DNA of 64,000 bases from Actinoallomurus liliacearum (GCF_039542035.1 NZ_BAABHJ010000005.1:434001-498000), one strand, 5' to 3'; counted from the stretch's first letter, positions 1 to 7,450 are shown. The notes: generated by a model not told the origin, from the sequence alone. A program made the numbers and translations.

Positions 1-309
1 ACGCGCGCCCGGATCCAGCGCCGGCCCGGCACGAAGCCGATCGAGCCGCTGGTCGCCGCCCGGCTGGCGGCCCTGGCCAAGGCGAGCTCGCACGCCGCCG
101 CCGTGCTGGCCGGCGGCTTCGCCGGGATGGCCGTCTACCTGATCTCGTCACTGGACAAGCCGACGCCCCGGCGTGACTTCTTCGTCAGCGGCGGCACCGC
201 CCTGGCCGGTATCGCGCTGATCGGCGCGGCGCTCTTCCTGGAGTACTCCTGCCGCGTGCCGAAGGGCCCGGAGGACGAGAACGACCATCGGCACGCCTCG
301 CGCATCTGA
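1..309 (+). CDS. DUF3180 family membrane protein (3' part; start outside window)
   Basis: The reading frame is open from base 1, giving 102 visible residues. A basic stretch (RIQRRPGTKPIEPL) leads into two hydrophobic segments (about residues 28-43 and 61-79) and an acidic, His-containing tail. This matches the C-terminal half of actinobacterial DUF3180 proteins, small integral membrane proteins often encoded beside folate-synthesis genes (folP, folB, folK). The function is unknown. The upstream folate cluster is expected just outside the window, an inference from family context. A short gap precedes the next gene on the same strand. Confidence 0.8.
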   Translation, partial: TRARIQRRPGTKPIEPLVAARLAALAKASSHAAAVLAGGFAGMAVYLISSLDKPTPRRDFFVSGGTALAGIALIGAALFLEYSCRVPKGPEDENDHRHASRI

Positions 310-365
310 GTGTCGGTGGCGGCTGCCATGCTTCGTGCGGCGGCTGACCGAGACGGGAGGGGCGT

Positions 366-707
366 ATGGCATCCGCAGAACAGGTGCGTGAGATCGCGCT
401 GGCGCTGCCCGAGGCCGAGGAGCGCGAGACGTGGGGCAGGCCGACCTTCCGGGTCCGCGACCGGATCTTCGCGATGCTGTCGGACGACGGCGCGTTCGCG
501 AGCGTGAAGGCCACGAAGGACGAGCAGACGGCACTGCTCGCCGAGGAGCCGGAGATCTTCTCCTTCCCGGCGTACGTCGGGCGGCACGGCTGGATCGGCG
601 TCGACGTGCCGCGGGTCGACGCCGACCATCTCCGTGAGCTGCTCACCGAAGCCTGGCGCCTCACCGCCCCCAAGCGCCTCGTGCGGGCCCAGGACACGGA
701 CCGCTAG
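366..707 (+). CDS. MmcQ/YjbR-like protein
   Basis: 113 residues, the usual length for this small alpha/beta family (CyaY-like fold, sometimes called DNA-binding). Family signatures are visible: an N-terminal helix ending in ALPEAEERETWGRPTFRV, then phenylalanine/glycine-rich strands (IFSFPAYVG, HGWIGVDV) and a C-terminal helix with RLTAPKRLV. The ATG follows a strong GGGAGGGG ribosome site at 354-361. It appears monocistronic. The molecular role of the family is not established; it is recognised by sequence pattern only. Confidence 0.85.
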   Translation: MASAEQVREIALALPEAEERETWGRPTFRVRDRIFAMLSDDGAFASVKATKDEQTALLAEEPEIFSFPAYVGRHGWIGVDVPRVDADHLRELLTEAWRLTAPKRLVRAQDTDR

Positions 708-736
708 CCGAGGCCGGGCCCGAAGGCCGTGGCCCG

Positions 737-1020
737 TTAGGCGAGGTCCGGGTCGAAGGCAGCGGCGGCGATCTTGGCGACGTACAGCGACTCCGAGCCG
801 TCCTTGTTACCGGTCGGGTTGAGCGAGTAGACGAGCACGCGGCTCCGGTCGCGGGTGGCGAAGACCCCGGTGGTGTAGCCCGGCCGGGCGCCGGTCTTCC
901 CCCAGACCGTGACGCCGTTCGGCAGCACGGTCCGGGTCAGGCCGACGCTGAAGCACGCCCGTCCGGGCGGCCGGGTCGAGGGGCGGCAGCGTGCCGGCCG
1001 ACGCGGTCGGCCCGAGGCCG
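737..1020 (-). pseudogene. Serine hydrolase / D-Ala-D-Ala carboxypeptidase remnant (C-terminal part)
   Basis: The minus-strand frame ends in a segment recognisable as the last ~70 residues of a class C beta-lactamase-like serine hydrolase: LTRTVLPNGVTVWGKTGARPG carries the KTG box, followed by YTTGVFATRD and a conserved tail FDPDLA. Nothing upstream resembles the SxxK or YxN boxes. Around position 960-1020 similarity appears to continue in another frame, so the rest was lost by deletion plus frameshift. The remnant abuts the promoter region of the MarR gene on the other strand. It cannot encode an active enzyme. Confidence 0.6.
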
Positions 1021-1060
1021 CCGGCGCTCCGTCGTGCGACCGATGGCGGAGAACAGTAGC

Positions 1061-1086
1061 CATGTACATAGTATCCATGTATATTG
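1061..1086. promoter_or_regulatory. Candidate MarR operator
   Basis: An AT-rich island in GC-rich DNA with inverted repeat TACAT (1065-1069) / ATGTA (1077-1081), just 7 bp before the likely MarR start codon. ATGTACAT at 1062-1069 is itself a palindrome. The position fits autorepression of the MarR-dehalogenase operon. This is an inference from symmetry and location. Confidence 0.45.
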
Positions 1087-1092
1087 TTTCTC

Positions 1093-1563
1093 ATGAGCGG
1101 GACACCGATGGTGCCGACGCCGGGCTACCTCGTCTGGCGGTTGGCGAACAAGTGGCGGGTCGCGGTCGACCGCACGCTGGCGCCGCTGAACCTGACGCAC
1201 GCGCAGTACGTGCTGCTGGCCTCGCTGTACGGCATCGAGAGTGCCGGGCGGCGGCCCAGCCAGCGTGAGCTGGCCGACCACACCGGCCTGGAGGCGCTGT
1301 ACGTCTCGAAGCTCGCCCGGACGCTGGAGGCCGACGGCCTCATCGAGCGCACCCGCGACCTCGCCGACACCCGTGCCGTACGTCTCGCCCTCACCGACCA
1401 GGGGCGCGAGGTCGTACGGCCGGCCCTGGGCCTGGTCCAGGAGCTGCTCGACCGGCTCCTGACCCCGCTCGGCGGCCAGGACGATCCGCGCGCCGCGGCG
1501 TTCGTCCGCGACCTGACCGCCCTCCTGGACGCCCCCCTCGACCTGCCGCGAAAGGACTCCTGA
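1093..1563 (+). CDS. MarR family transcriptional regulator
   Basis: 156 residues with the MarR winged-helix layout: an N-terminal dimer helix (YLVWRLANKWRVAVDRTL), a helix-turn-helix (SQRELADHTGLEALYVSKLARTLE), a wing with RTRDLADTRAVRLALT and C-terminal dimer helices. ATG 1093 is preferred; an in-frame TTG at 1084 would extend it by three residues. No strong ribosome site precedes either, so a leaderless transcript is possible. It lies 1 bp upstream of a haloalkane dehalogenase gene, which it probably controls, perhaps through the palindrome at 1061-1086. Confidence 0.9.
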   Translation: MSGTPMVPTPGYLVWRLANKWRVAVDRTLAPLNLTHAQYVLLASLYGIESAGRRPSQRELADHTGLEALYVSKLARTLEADGLIERTRDLADTRAVRLALTDQGREVVRPALGLVQELLDRLLTPLGGQDDPRAAAFVRDLTALLDAPLDLPRKDS

Positions 1564-1564
1564 C

Positions 1565-2425
1565 ATGCCAGAGATCCGGGTACTCGACTCGACCATGCAC
1601 TACGAGGACACGGGAGGTGACGGGACGGTCTTCGTCTTCCTGCACGGCAATCCGGGCTCGTCCCACCTGTGGCGCGACGTGATGCGCGCCGTGGGGCCGG
1701 GCCGCCTGCTCGCCCCCGACCTGATCGGGATGGGCCGCTCCGGCAAGCCCGACATCCCCTACGCCTTCGCCGACCACGCCCGGTACCTCGACGCCTGGTT
1801 CGACGCCCTCGGCCTGGACCGCGTCGTCCTGGTCGGCCACGACTGGGGCGGCGCGCTCGCCTTCGACCGGGCGGCCCGGCATCCCGACCGCGTCCTCGGC
1901 CTGGCCTTCTGCGAGACCATCGTCAAGCCGATGGCCTGGGAGGACCTGTCACCGCAGGCCCGCAAGCGCTCCGAGACCATCCGCACCCCCGGGGCCGGCG
2001 AGGAGCTGGTCCTCGAGCAGAACCTCTTCGTCCGCCAGGCCTTCACCGGCGGCGTCCTCACCCCGGTCTCCGATGAGGACCTGGCCACCTACCTCGCCCC
2101 GTACCCGACCCCGGAGAGCCGCCGCCCGATCCTCGCCTGGGCCCGCCAGATGCCGCTCGGCGGTGAGCCGGCCGAGCTGGTCGCCCGCATCGAGGCGTAC
2201 GACGAGTGGCTGGCGACCAGCCCGGACGTCCCGAAGCTGCTCATGACCTTCGAGGGCTCGCCGACGCTGCTCATCGGCGACGAGATGGCGGCCTGGTGCG
2301 CGGCGAACATCGCCGCCCTGGAGACGGTCGCCTGCGGCAAGTCCGGCCACCACGCCCCGGAGGATCGCCCGGAGGAGATCGCCGCCGCCGTCTCCGACTG
2401 GGCGGACCGCCACGGCCTGCGCTAG
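1565..2425 (+). CDS. dhaA: Haloalkane dehalogenase
   Basis: 286 residues of alpha/beta-hydrolase fold with the haloalkane dehalogenase signature: HGNP with the halide-stabilising Asn29, nucleophile Asp93 followed by Trp94 in GHDWGG, catalytic acid Glu117 in FCETI, and catalytic His262 in GHHAPED. This DhaA-like (HLD-II) arrangement differs from epoxide hydrolases, which lack the Asn/Trp halide pair. Such enzymes hydrolyse carbon-halogen bonds to give an alcohol and halide; the natural substrate is unknown. The gene starts 1 bp after the MarR stop, so the two form an operon. Its last 4 bp overlap the end of the convergent deaminase-ASCH gene. Confidence 0.9.
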   Translation: MPEIRVLDSTMHYEDTGGDGTVFVFLHGNPGSSHLWRDVMRAVGPGRLLAPDLIGMGRSGKPDIPYAFADHARYLDAWFDALGLDRVVLVGHDWGGALAFDRAARHPDRVLGLAFCETIVKPMAWEDLSPQARKRSETIRTPGAGEELVLEQNLFVRQAFTGGVLTPVSDEDLATYLAPYPTPESRRPILAWARQMPLGGEPAELVARIEAYDEWLATSPDVPKLLMTFEGSPTLLIGDEMAAWCAANIAALETVACGKSGHHAPEDRPEEIAAAVSDWADRHGLR

Positions 2426-3234
2426 GAGGCCGGCCGGAAGTGGACGATCACGATCTCGTCGGTCGGCTGGATCTCCGGGTAGTGGTACCGGAGCCGGGCC
2501 TGTAGCTCGGGGAGCTCGCGGAAACCGTCCGCGACGGCGTCGGCGTCGGTCAGCTCGGCGACCCGTTTCCCGACGACCTCGGTGATCAGGCCCGGCAGCG
2601 TGACCTCCTCGTCCAGTTCGAACACCAGGTTCACCGGCCCGATCGTCCCCGGGTCTCGGAACCGGATCGTGGTGACCTTCGTGCCCGCCCGTACGGCGTC
2701 GAGGTAGTCACGGTGGAAGTGCAGGGACGGAACGGCCGAGGGTCCCCGCCCGGCGGCCTCCGCGGGAGAGGCGGGCTCCCGCCCGGCGGCCTCTGCGTCT
2801 GAGGCGGGCTCCTGCTCGATGGCCTCCGCGTGGCCCGCCCAGACATAGGCCCAGGGCAGCAGGTCGCCGATGGCGACACTGCGGACGCCCTCGGCCGTGT
2901 CGATCAGGACGCGGATGCGCGGGTGGTGGTCGAGCAGGATCTGCCGGTCCTTGCCGCACGGCGCGAGCACGCCGCGCCCCTGCCCGCCGACCGCCACGAT
3001 CGTGGTGAGCTCACGGGCGCCGGCGGCGCGGGCGTGCCCCAGCGCCACGAGCTCCGCGCAGGGCCCGCCGGTGAAGTGGTACACGTTGATGCCGCCGAAC
3101 GCCCGTCCCCGCGCGTCCCGCACGGCCGCCCCGACGGTGTGCACCTCGCCGTCACCGTTCTCCTCGACGATCCGCCGGGCGAACTCGATCAGCCGCAGAT
3201 CTTCTTCTGTAGGGAGCAGGGTGGGGATCTCCAT
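2422..3234 (-). CDS. Blasticidin-S-deaminase-like domain fused to ASCH domain
   Basis: 270 residues in two domains. Residues 1-135 closely follow fungal blasticidin-S deaminase, including GINVYHFTGGPCAELVALG with Cys59 and Glu61 (zinc ligand and proton shuttle), and APCGKDRQILLD. In the fungal enzyme and in cytidine deaminases the latter motif is PCxxC with two zinc cysteines; here the second is Asp96. A linker (about 138-166) contains a duplicated EPAS..AEAAGR unit. Residues 169-270 form an ASCH domain with the AGTKVTTIRFRD signature, a PUA-like RNA/nucleotide-binding fold. It may deaminate a cytidine-like molecule or modified nucleotide. Whether Asp96 supports zinc binding is the open question. 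It is convergent with the dehalogenase. Confidence 0.8.
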   Translation of the reverse strand: MEIPTLLPTEEDLRLIEFARRIVEENGDGEVHTVGAAVRDARGRAFGGINVYHFTGGPCAELVALGHARAAGARELTTIVAVGGQGRGVLAPCGKDRQILLDHHPRIRVLIDTAEGVRSVAIGDLLPWAYVWAGHAEAIEQEPASDAEAAGREPASPAEAAGRGPSAVPSLHFHRDYLDAVRAGTKVTTIRFRDPGTIGPVNLVFELDEEVTLPGLITEVVGKRVAELTDADAVADGFRELPELQARLRYHYPEIQPTDEIVIVHFRPAS

Positions 3235-3480
3235 CCGGCAGAAGCTATCGCACCGACGTTGCCGTCACCGTTGCCCGTTTGCCGCCGGTACGTACCTCGG
3301 TTCGGGCGAGACGCCGGGTTCGCCGGGGCAATGGCGACGGCGAAGTCCGTCAGCCGGTGCAGAAGACGGCGGAGGCGATGCCAAAGATCTGCTCGGGACT
3401 CGGATCTGCGGCCGTCGTCCGCGCGGAAGGAGAAGGGAGGCGGACCGCCGTCCCGGCTGCGGAGAACCACAGGAAGGCAT

Positions 3481-3512
3481 ATAGTCGGTTTCTGATATCA
3501 GGAGGCGACTAT
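3481..3512. promoter_or_regulatory. PadR operator candidate over the ribosome-binding site
   Basis: Inverted repeat ATAGTCG (3481-3487) / CGACTAT (3506-3512) encloses the GGAGG ribosome site (3501-3505) and covers the first bases of the PadR start codon. PadR-family repressors commonly bind their own promoter palindrome. The arms are exact over 7 bp with an 18 bp centre. Confidence 0.5.
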
Positions 3513-4104
3513 GGCGCGGAGTGTCGACAACCCGTTGGGACTGGCGGTGATGGGGCTGCTGATGGAGCGGCCCATGCATCCGTACGAGATGGCGTCCGTG
3601 CTCCGCGATCGCGGCAAGGACGCCAGCGTCCGGATCAATCGCGGATCGCTGTACGACGTGGTGGCCGCAATGGAACGCGAGAGCTGGATCACGCCGCGCG
3701 AGCGCGTTCAGGAGGGGAACCGGCCGGCTCGGACGGTGTACGAGCTGACCGAGACGGGCCGTGCCGTCTTCGTCGAGCGGGTCGACGAGCAGATCCGCAA
3801 CCCGCGGCGAGAGTTCCCCGTCTTCCTCACCGCCGTCGCCTACCTCGGGGCTCTCGGCCCGGACGGGGCCCGCGCGGCATTGCGGGAGCGGGCCGACCGG
3901 CTCCGTACCACGATCGCGGACGACGAACGGGCCCTGGCCGACGCGCTGCGGTCGGAGCAGGTGCCACGCCTGTACGTGATCGAGGTCGAATACGCGCTGC
4001 ACATGGCGCGCAGCGAGCTGGCCTGGGTCGAGGCCACCGCCGAAGAGATCGCCGACGGGGCCCTGCCCTGGCCCGGGCGCCGCGACCACGAAGGAGAACG
4101 ATGA
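3511..4104 (+). CDS. PadR family transcriptional regulator
   Basis: 197 residues. N-terminal PadR winged helix: LGLAVMGLLMERPMHPYEMASVL, recognition helix ending SLYDVVAAMERESWI, and wing RTVYELTETG. The C-terminal half (about 100-190) is the helical Vir_act_alpha_C-type dimer domain rich in Glu/Arg. The ATG follows GGAGG by 5 bp and lies inside a 7-bp-arm palindrome, suggesting autoregulation. Its stop overlaps the start of the glycosidase-like gene (ATGA), so the pair is an operon. The ligand is unknown. Confidence 0.9.
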   Translation: MARSVDNPLGLAVMGLLMERPMHPYEMASVLRDRGKDASVRINRGSLYDVVAAMERESWITPRERVQEGNRPARTVYELTETGRAVFVERVDEQIRNPRREFPVFLTAVAYLGALGPDGARAALRERADRLRTTIADDERALADALRSEQVPRLYVIEVEYALHMARSELAWVEATAEEIADGALPWPGRRDHEGER

Positions 4105-5081
4105 CGAACGCGTCCGACCCTCTGCTGTTCGGGATCTATCCCGGGGGCGCCACGGGTGACGACAGCGGCGGCCTGGCCACCGGCCCGGCGGACGACCCCG
4201 AGCGGATCCGGGCGGCTCTCGACCGGCTGCGGCCCGATGGCGGGACGTTCCTGGTGCGGGGGTACGTCTCGTTCGTCGACGCCGACGACCGGCGCGAGGT
4301 GACGCAGGCCCCCGAACGGGTCGAGCAGTACGCGGGAGACGGGCGTGTCCTGGATCTGGTCGCCCAATACCAGTCCCACAGCGGAGACGTCGCCGGATAT
4401 GTCGATTTCGTTCGCGACCTGGTCCTCCGTCACGGCCACCGGACCGCGACCCTGCAGATCACCGAGGAGCCGAACGTCCCCGGGAACCCCACCCTCGACG
4501 GCCACTACCCGCGCGTGCGAGAGGCCGTGATCGAAGGGGTGCTCGCCGCCGCCGACGAGGCCGGCCGGCAGGGCTTCGACCATCTCCGGGTGGGTTTCAA
4601 CACCACGCCGCTGTTCGGGCCCGGCGCCGACTTCATCGCCTCGCTCACCGACCTGGGCGGCAAGGAGTTCATCGACGCCCTCGGCTACGTCGGCCTCGAC
4701 TTCTTCCCCGACGTCTTCCAGCCCATCGCCCCGGACCGGCTGCACGACGCCATCACCGGCCTGGTCGGGATGCACCGGGCCGAGCGCCTCACGCCCGCCG
4801 GCATCGCCCCGGAGGTTCCGATCCACATCACCGAGAACGGCTGGCCCACCGGCCCGGACCGCGCCCCCGAGAGGCAGGCGGAGGTTCTGGAGACGACGGT
4901 CCGGGCGATCGCCGAGCGCCGGACCACGCACAACGTCCGCGCCTACACGCACTTCGCCCTGCGCGACGCCGACAGCGCGGCTCCGGGGTTGTTCCATCGC
5001 TTCGGCCTGCTGACGGACGACTACCGGCCCAAGCCGGCCTTCGCCGTGTACCAGGAGGTCATCGGGCGGTTCGGCGGGTAG
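4101..5081 (+). CDS. Glycoside hydrolase-like TIM-barrel protein
   Basis: 326 residues, started at the ATG overlapping the PadR stop. There is no signal peptide, so it is cytoplasmic. Two motifs resemble clan GH-A glycosidases: TEEPNVPG (Glu122/Glu123, where the acid/base normally follows Asn) and HITENGWPTG (Glu245, nucleophile position on strand 7). The barrel-like spacing (HLRVGFNTTP, ALGYVGLDFFPDVF, VRAYTHFALRD) agrees. The exact GH family is not recognised and the first motif is not canonical, so hydrolase activity is probable rather than certain. Presumably controlled by the PadR partner. Confidence 0.7.
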   Translation: MTNASDPLLFGIYPGGATGDDSGGLATGPADDPERIRAALDRLRPDGGTFLVRGYVSFVDADDRREVTQAPERVEQYAGDGRVLDLVAQYQSHSGDVAGYVDFVRDLVLRHGHRTATLQITEEPNVPGNPTLDGHYPRVREAVIEGVLAAADEAGRQGFDHLRVGFNTTPLFGPGADFIASLTDLGGKEFIDALGYVGLDFFPDVFQPIAPDRLHDAITGLVGMHRAERLTPAGIAPEVPIHITENGWPTGPDRAPERQAEVLETTVRAIAERRTTHNVRAYTHFALRDADSAAPGLFHRFGLLTDDYRPKPAFAVYQEVIGRFGG

Positions 5082-5144
5082 ACCCTGCGGTTTTCCGCAC
5101 CATGGCCGGGCGGCCGCCCGCATTACGCCACGTCCGTACGGTCC

Positions 5145-5342
5145 CTAGCGTCGTCCCGCGAGCGGGACGTGCTCTCCCACATGGCGCAGGGCCACACGAA
5201 CGCGTCGATCGCCGCGCGGCTGTACGTCTCCCAGAGCGCGGTCGAGAAGCACGTCAACGCCATCTTCGACAAGCTCCGCCTGTCCAGCGACGGGGGCTAC
5301 AGCCGCCGGGTCCTCGCGGTATTGCGCTATCTCGGCTCCTGA
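5145..5342 (+). pseudogene. LuxR/NarL-type response regulator remnant (C-terminal DNA-binding domain)
   Basis: The frame ending at the TGA 5340-5342 encodes a near-perfect LuxR helix-turn-helix tail: SRERDVLSHMAQGHTNASIA, then ARLYVSQSAVEKHVNAIFDK and RRVLAVLRYLGS. The receiver domain and any start codon are missing, because sequence upstream of about 5145 has no similarity in this frame. It sits just behind the glycosidase gene. Read as a deletion remnant of a NarL/FixJ regulator. Confidence 0.75.
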
Positions 5343-5348
5343 AGACAA

Positions 5349-5395
5349 GATCACTGGCGATCACCGCGCCCAATGAGCGGCGACCGCCAGTGATC
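5349..5395. terminator. Hairpin B of the CTGGCG family (bidirectional terminator candidate)
   Basis: Perfect 11-bp inverted repeat GATCACTGGCG (5349-5359) / CGCCAGTGATC (5385-5395) between the regulator remnant and the 3' end of the convergent membrane-protein gene. No T-run follows, as is usual in actinomycetes. Its left half (ACTGGCGATCACCGCG) closely resembles the hairpin at 29780-29816. Confidence 0.6.
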
Positions 5396-5401
5396 ACCGC
5401 G

Positions 5402-5818
5402 TCAAGCGGTCAGCAGGCCGAGGCCGAGGCTGAGGACGCCCGCCGCGAGGGACAGCGCGCCGATCCACAGCATCCAGACGAATCGGTTGGGCGCGGTGGC
5501 GCCTCGACCGGCGGAGGCGGCGAAGAACCCGCCGGACATCAGGATGGCGGCCACCGGTACGCCCAGCCGGGCGGTCCACAGCAGCACACCGGTCAGGCCG
5601 GTGGCGTCCGCGTAGAGCAGGCCGATCAGGCTGAGCAGTACGAGGACGCCGGCGTGGCCGTGTCCGGCGCGCGCGAAGGCGCGCTGGAAGTCGGTCATCG
5701 GCACGCCGCCGCGCGCGATCCGGGTCATGAACCAGCCGCCGAACTCGATGGTGACGATCGTGAGGAGCACGGCCCCGGCGATCATCCGGGACTCGGTGCT
5801 GAGGGCCAGAGTCTGCAT
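5402..5818 (-). CDS. Four-TM membrane protein of unknown function
   Basis: 138 residues with about four hydrophobic helices (AGAVLLTIVTIEFGGWFM; VLVLLSLIGLLY; LGVPVAAILMSGGFF; WMLWIGALSLAAGVLSLGLG) and a loop with GHGHAGV. The ATG at 5818 follows an AAGGA site. It lies 25 bp after the DoxX-family gene on the same strand, so the two are probably co-transcribed under the MerR-like palindromes at 6396-6436. No family with a known function is recognised. Confidence 0.8.
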   Translation of the reverse strand: MQTLALSTESRMIAGAVLLTIVTIEFGGWFMTRIARGGVPMTDFQRAFARAGHGHAGVLVLLSLIGLLYADATGLTGVLLWTARLGVPVAAILMSGGFFAASAGRGATAPNRFVWMLWIGALSLAAGVLSLGLGLLTA

Positions 5819-5843
5819 GGCGAAGTCCTTGCTGGTGAGGGGG

Positions 5844-6377
5844 TTATCGGGACACGGAGGCGGGCCTCGCGGGACCGACGCGGAGCCGGCGCGTGAGACG
5901 CCGGGCCGCCGCGCCGTCGGACGCCCGGACCACCCAGACGGCGACCGCGACGTAGAGCGCCTGTTCGGGGATCCGCTGCCACAGCGGAGTCGCCTCGCCG
6001 CCGTGGAAGGGCACGTGAGCGACGGACGCGTAGATGTTGGCCGGGAGCAGCAGGACGAACAGCGCGGCCAGCCCGATCCCGGCCGCCCACCGCGTGGCGG
6101 CGACCACCAGGCCGGCCGCGCCGAGCAGTTCCAGAACGCCCGTCAGGTACACCATCGCGTCGGCGAACGGGACGAACGGCGGCACCATCCGGACCATGTC
6201 GCCGTGGTTCGGCATCACGGTCACGCTCGCCGGGACGAAGTGCGCGCTCGCCGTGACGACGAGCATGACCGCCAGCGCGTGCGCCGCGCTGACGGACCAG
6301 CTCGCGAACCGTCGCACACCGAGCGCACCAAGGAGACGAAAGCCCAGCAGGGAACCGCCGAGGACTAGGTAGACCAC
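5844..6377 (-). CDS. DoxX-like membrane protein
   Basis: 177 residues with at least four TM segments and DoxX-type features: FAXXAHFVPASVT-like first loop, FADAMVYLTGVLELLGAAGL helix, and the LPANIYASVAH loop. The GTG start at 6377 is supported by a GGAGGGG ribosome site upstream. DoxX proteins are integral membrane proteins loosely linked to redox and quinone metabolism; the specific role is unknown. It is divergent from a MerR-type regulator, which probably controls this gene and its downstream partner. Confidence 0.8.
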   Translation of the reverse strand: MVYLVLGGSLLGFRLLGALGVRRFASWSVSAAHALAVMLVVTASAHFVPASVTVMPNHGDMVRMVPPFVPFADAMVYLTGVLELLGAAGLVVAATRWAAGIGLAALFVLLLPANIYASVAHVPFHGGEATPLWQRIPEQALYVAVAVWVVRASDGAAARRLTRRLRVGPARPASVSR

Positions 6378-6395
6378 GACCCCTCCGATCAGAGT

Positions 6396-6436
6396 GGATA
6401 GTCACGCTATCCGCTTTATGGGTAGTGATACTATCC
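6396..6436. promoter_or_regulatory. Two tandem palindromes (MerR operators) in divergent promoter
   Basis: Two similar inverted repeats: GGATAG (6396-6401) / CTATCC (6407-6412), and GGGTAG (6420-6425) / CTATCC (6431-6436), each with a 5-bp centre. They are 24 bp apart, about two helical turns. They fill the space between the DoxX and MerR genes and probably bind the MerR product at both promoters. Confidence 0.6.
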
Positions 6437-6460
6437 ATGAAGTCGGAGAGGATGGCAAGG

Positions 6461-7108
6461 ATGCGTATCGGGGAGTTGAGTCGGCGATCGGGCGTCTCGG
6501 TGCCGACGATCAAGTTCTACCTGCGGGAGGGCCTGCTGCCGCCCGGCGAGCTGACCAGCCCCAACCAGGCGGACTACGCCGATGGGCACCTGCGCAGGCT
6601 TCGGCTGGTCCGGGCCCTCATCGATCTGGCCGGTCTTCCGGTGGCGCGCGTCAAGGAGGTGCTGGAGTCGCTCGACGCCGGCGATGAGGCCCTGCACCAC
6701 CGAATCGGGGCCGTGCACCGCGCCCTCGCCCCGCCGCGCCAACCGGCCGAGAGCGACGACACCCGCGCCGAGGCCCAGGTCCGTGAGTTGATCGAGAAGA
6801 GGGGCTGGGCGATCGAGCCGGACGCGCCCGCCATCGCGACGCTGGCCGAGACCATCGCCGTCCTGCACACGCTCGGCCAGGGCGACCTGGCCGCCGACCT
6901 CGACTCCTACGCCGATGCCGTCGAACGACTCGCCGAGCGCGAGGTCGCGGCGGTCGCCTCCCGCCCGGACACCGATCGCATCGCCGAGAGCGTCGTCATC
7001 GGGACCATCCTGGGGGAGAGGCTCATCACGGCGCTCCGTCTCCTGGCTCAGGAACACGTCTCGGCCCGGCTTCTAGGCCCCGCGTCGGGTGACCCGCGAG
7101 CGGAATAA
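6461..7108 (+). CDS. MerR family transcriptional regulator
   Basis: About 215 residues starting MRIGELSRRSGVSVPTIKFY, the canonical MerR helix-turn-helix start, then wing (LREGLLPPGELTSPNQADYA) and dimer helix. ATG 6461 is preferred because it begins exactly at the domain; an earlier in-frame start at 6425 would add 12 residues and overlap the operator. The C-terminal half is helical and Ala/Glu rich with no metal-binding cysteines, so it is a multidrug- or metabolite-type MerR rather than a metal sensor. It is divergent from DoxX. Confidence 0.88.
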   Translation: MRIGELSRRSGVSVPTIKFYLREGLLPPGELTSPNQADYADGHLRRLRLVRALIDLAGLPVARVKEVLESLDAGDEALHHRIGAVHRALAPPRQPAESDDTRAEAQVRELIEKRGWAIEPDAPAIATLAETIAVLHTLGQGDLAADLDSYADAVERLAEREVAAVASRPDTDRIAESVVIGTILGERLITALRLLAQEHVSARLLGPASGDPRAE

Positions 7109-7165
7109 ACAGCTTGATACGGGGGATCTCCTGGCGGCACGAGCGCAGCCGAAGGAGTGAGTGCG

Positions 7166-7339
7166 ATGGGACTGTTCACCCGCTCGAAGCCGAGGGTCCG
7201 GATGCATCGTAAGCCGACGTGGCGAGAGCGCCGTGCCGCCGAGCGGACCGCCCAGGCCGAGGCGAGACTGCGGGAGACCGAAAAGAAGATCCACGAGATC
7301 GCAGGCGAGGTTCGGGCCGACCTCCACCGATCCGCCTGA
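7166..7339 (+). CDS. Small basic hypothetical protein
   Basis: 57 residues beginning MGLFTRSKPRVRMHRK, then a charged, probably helical Arg/Glu/Ala-rich segment. ATG 7166 lies 9 bp after an AAGGAG ribosome site, so this start is chosen over the upstream GTG 7157. The third-position GC pattern is coding-like. No family is recognised. It ends before a strong hairpin at 7451-7503. Confidence 0.6.
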   Translation: MGLFTRSKPRVRMHRKPTWRERRAAERTAQAEARLRETEKKIHEIAGEVRADLHRSA

Positions 7340-7450
7340 CCCGGCGGGAGGCTCGTCAGGTGCCTTCGTTCGAGGTGGGGCTCGCGGAACGCTCGGCGGG
7401 GTTTCGCCGACCTGGTCCGGCCAACGGGCGTGCGTGCGACTGAAGGCAAG

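Noticed and set aside
3279..4100. N-terminal extension of the glycosidase-like protein
   Set aside because: Runs through the PadR gene in another frame; the ATG overlapping the PadR stop is the natural start.
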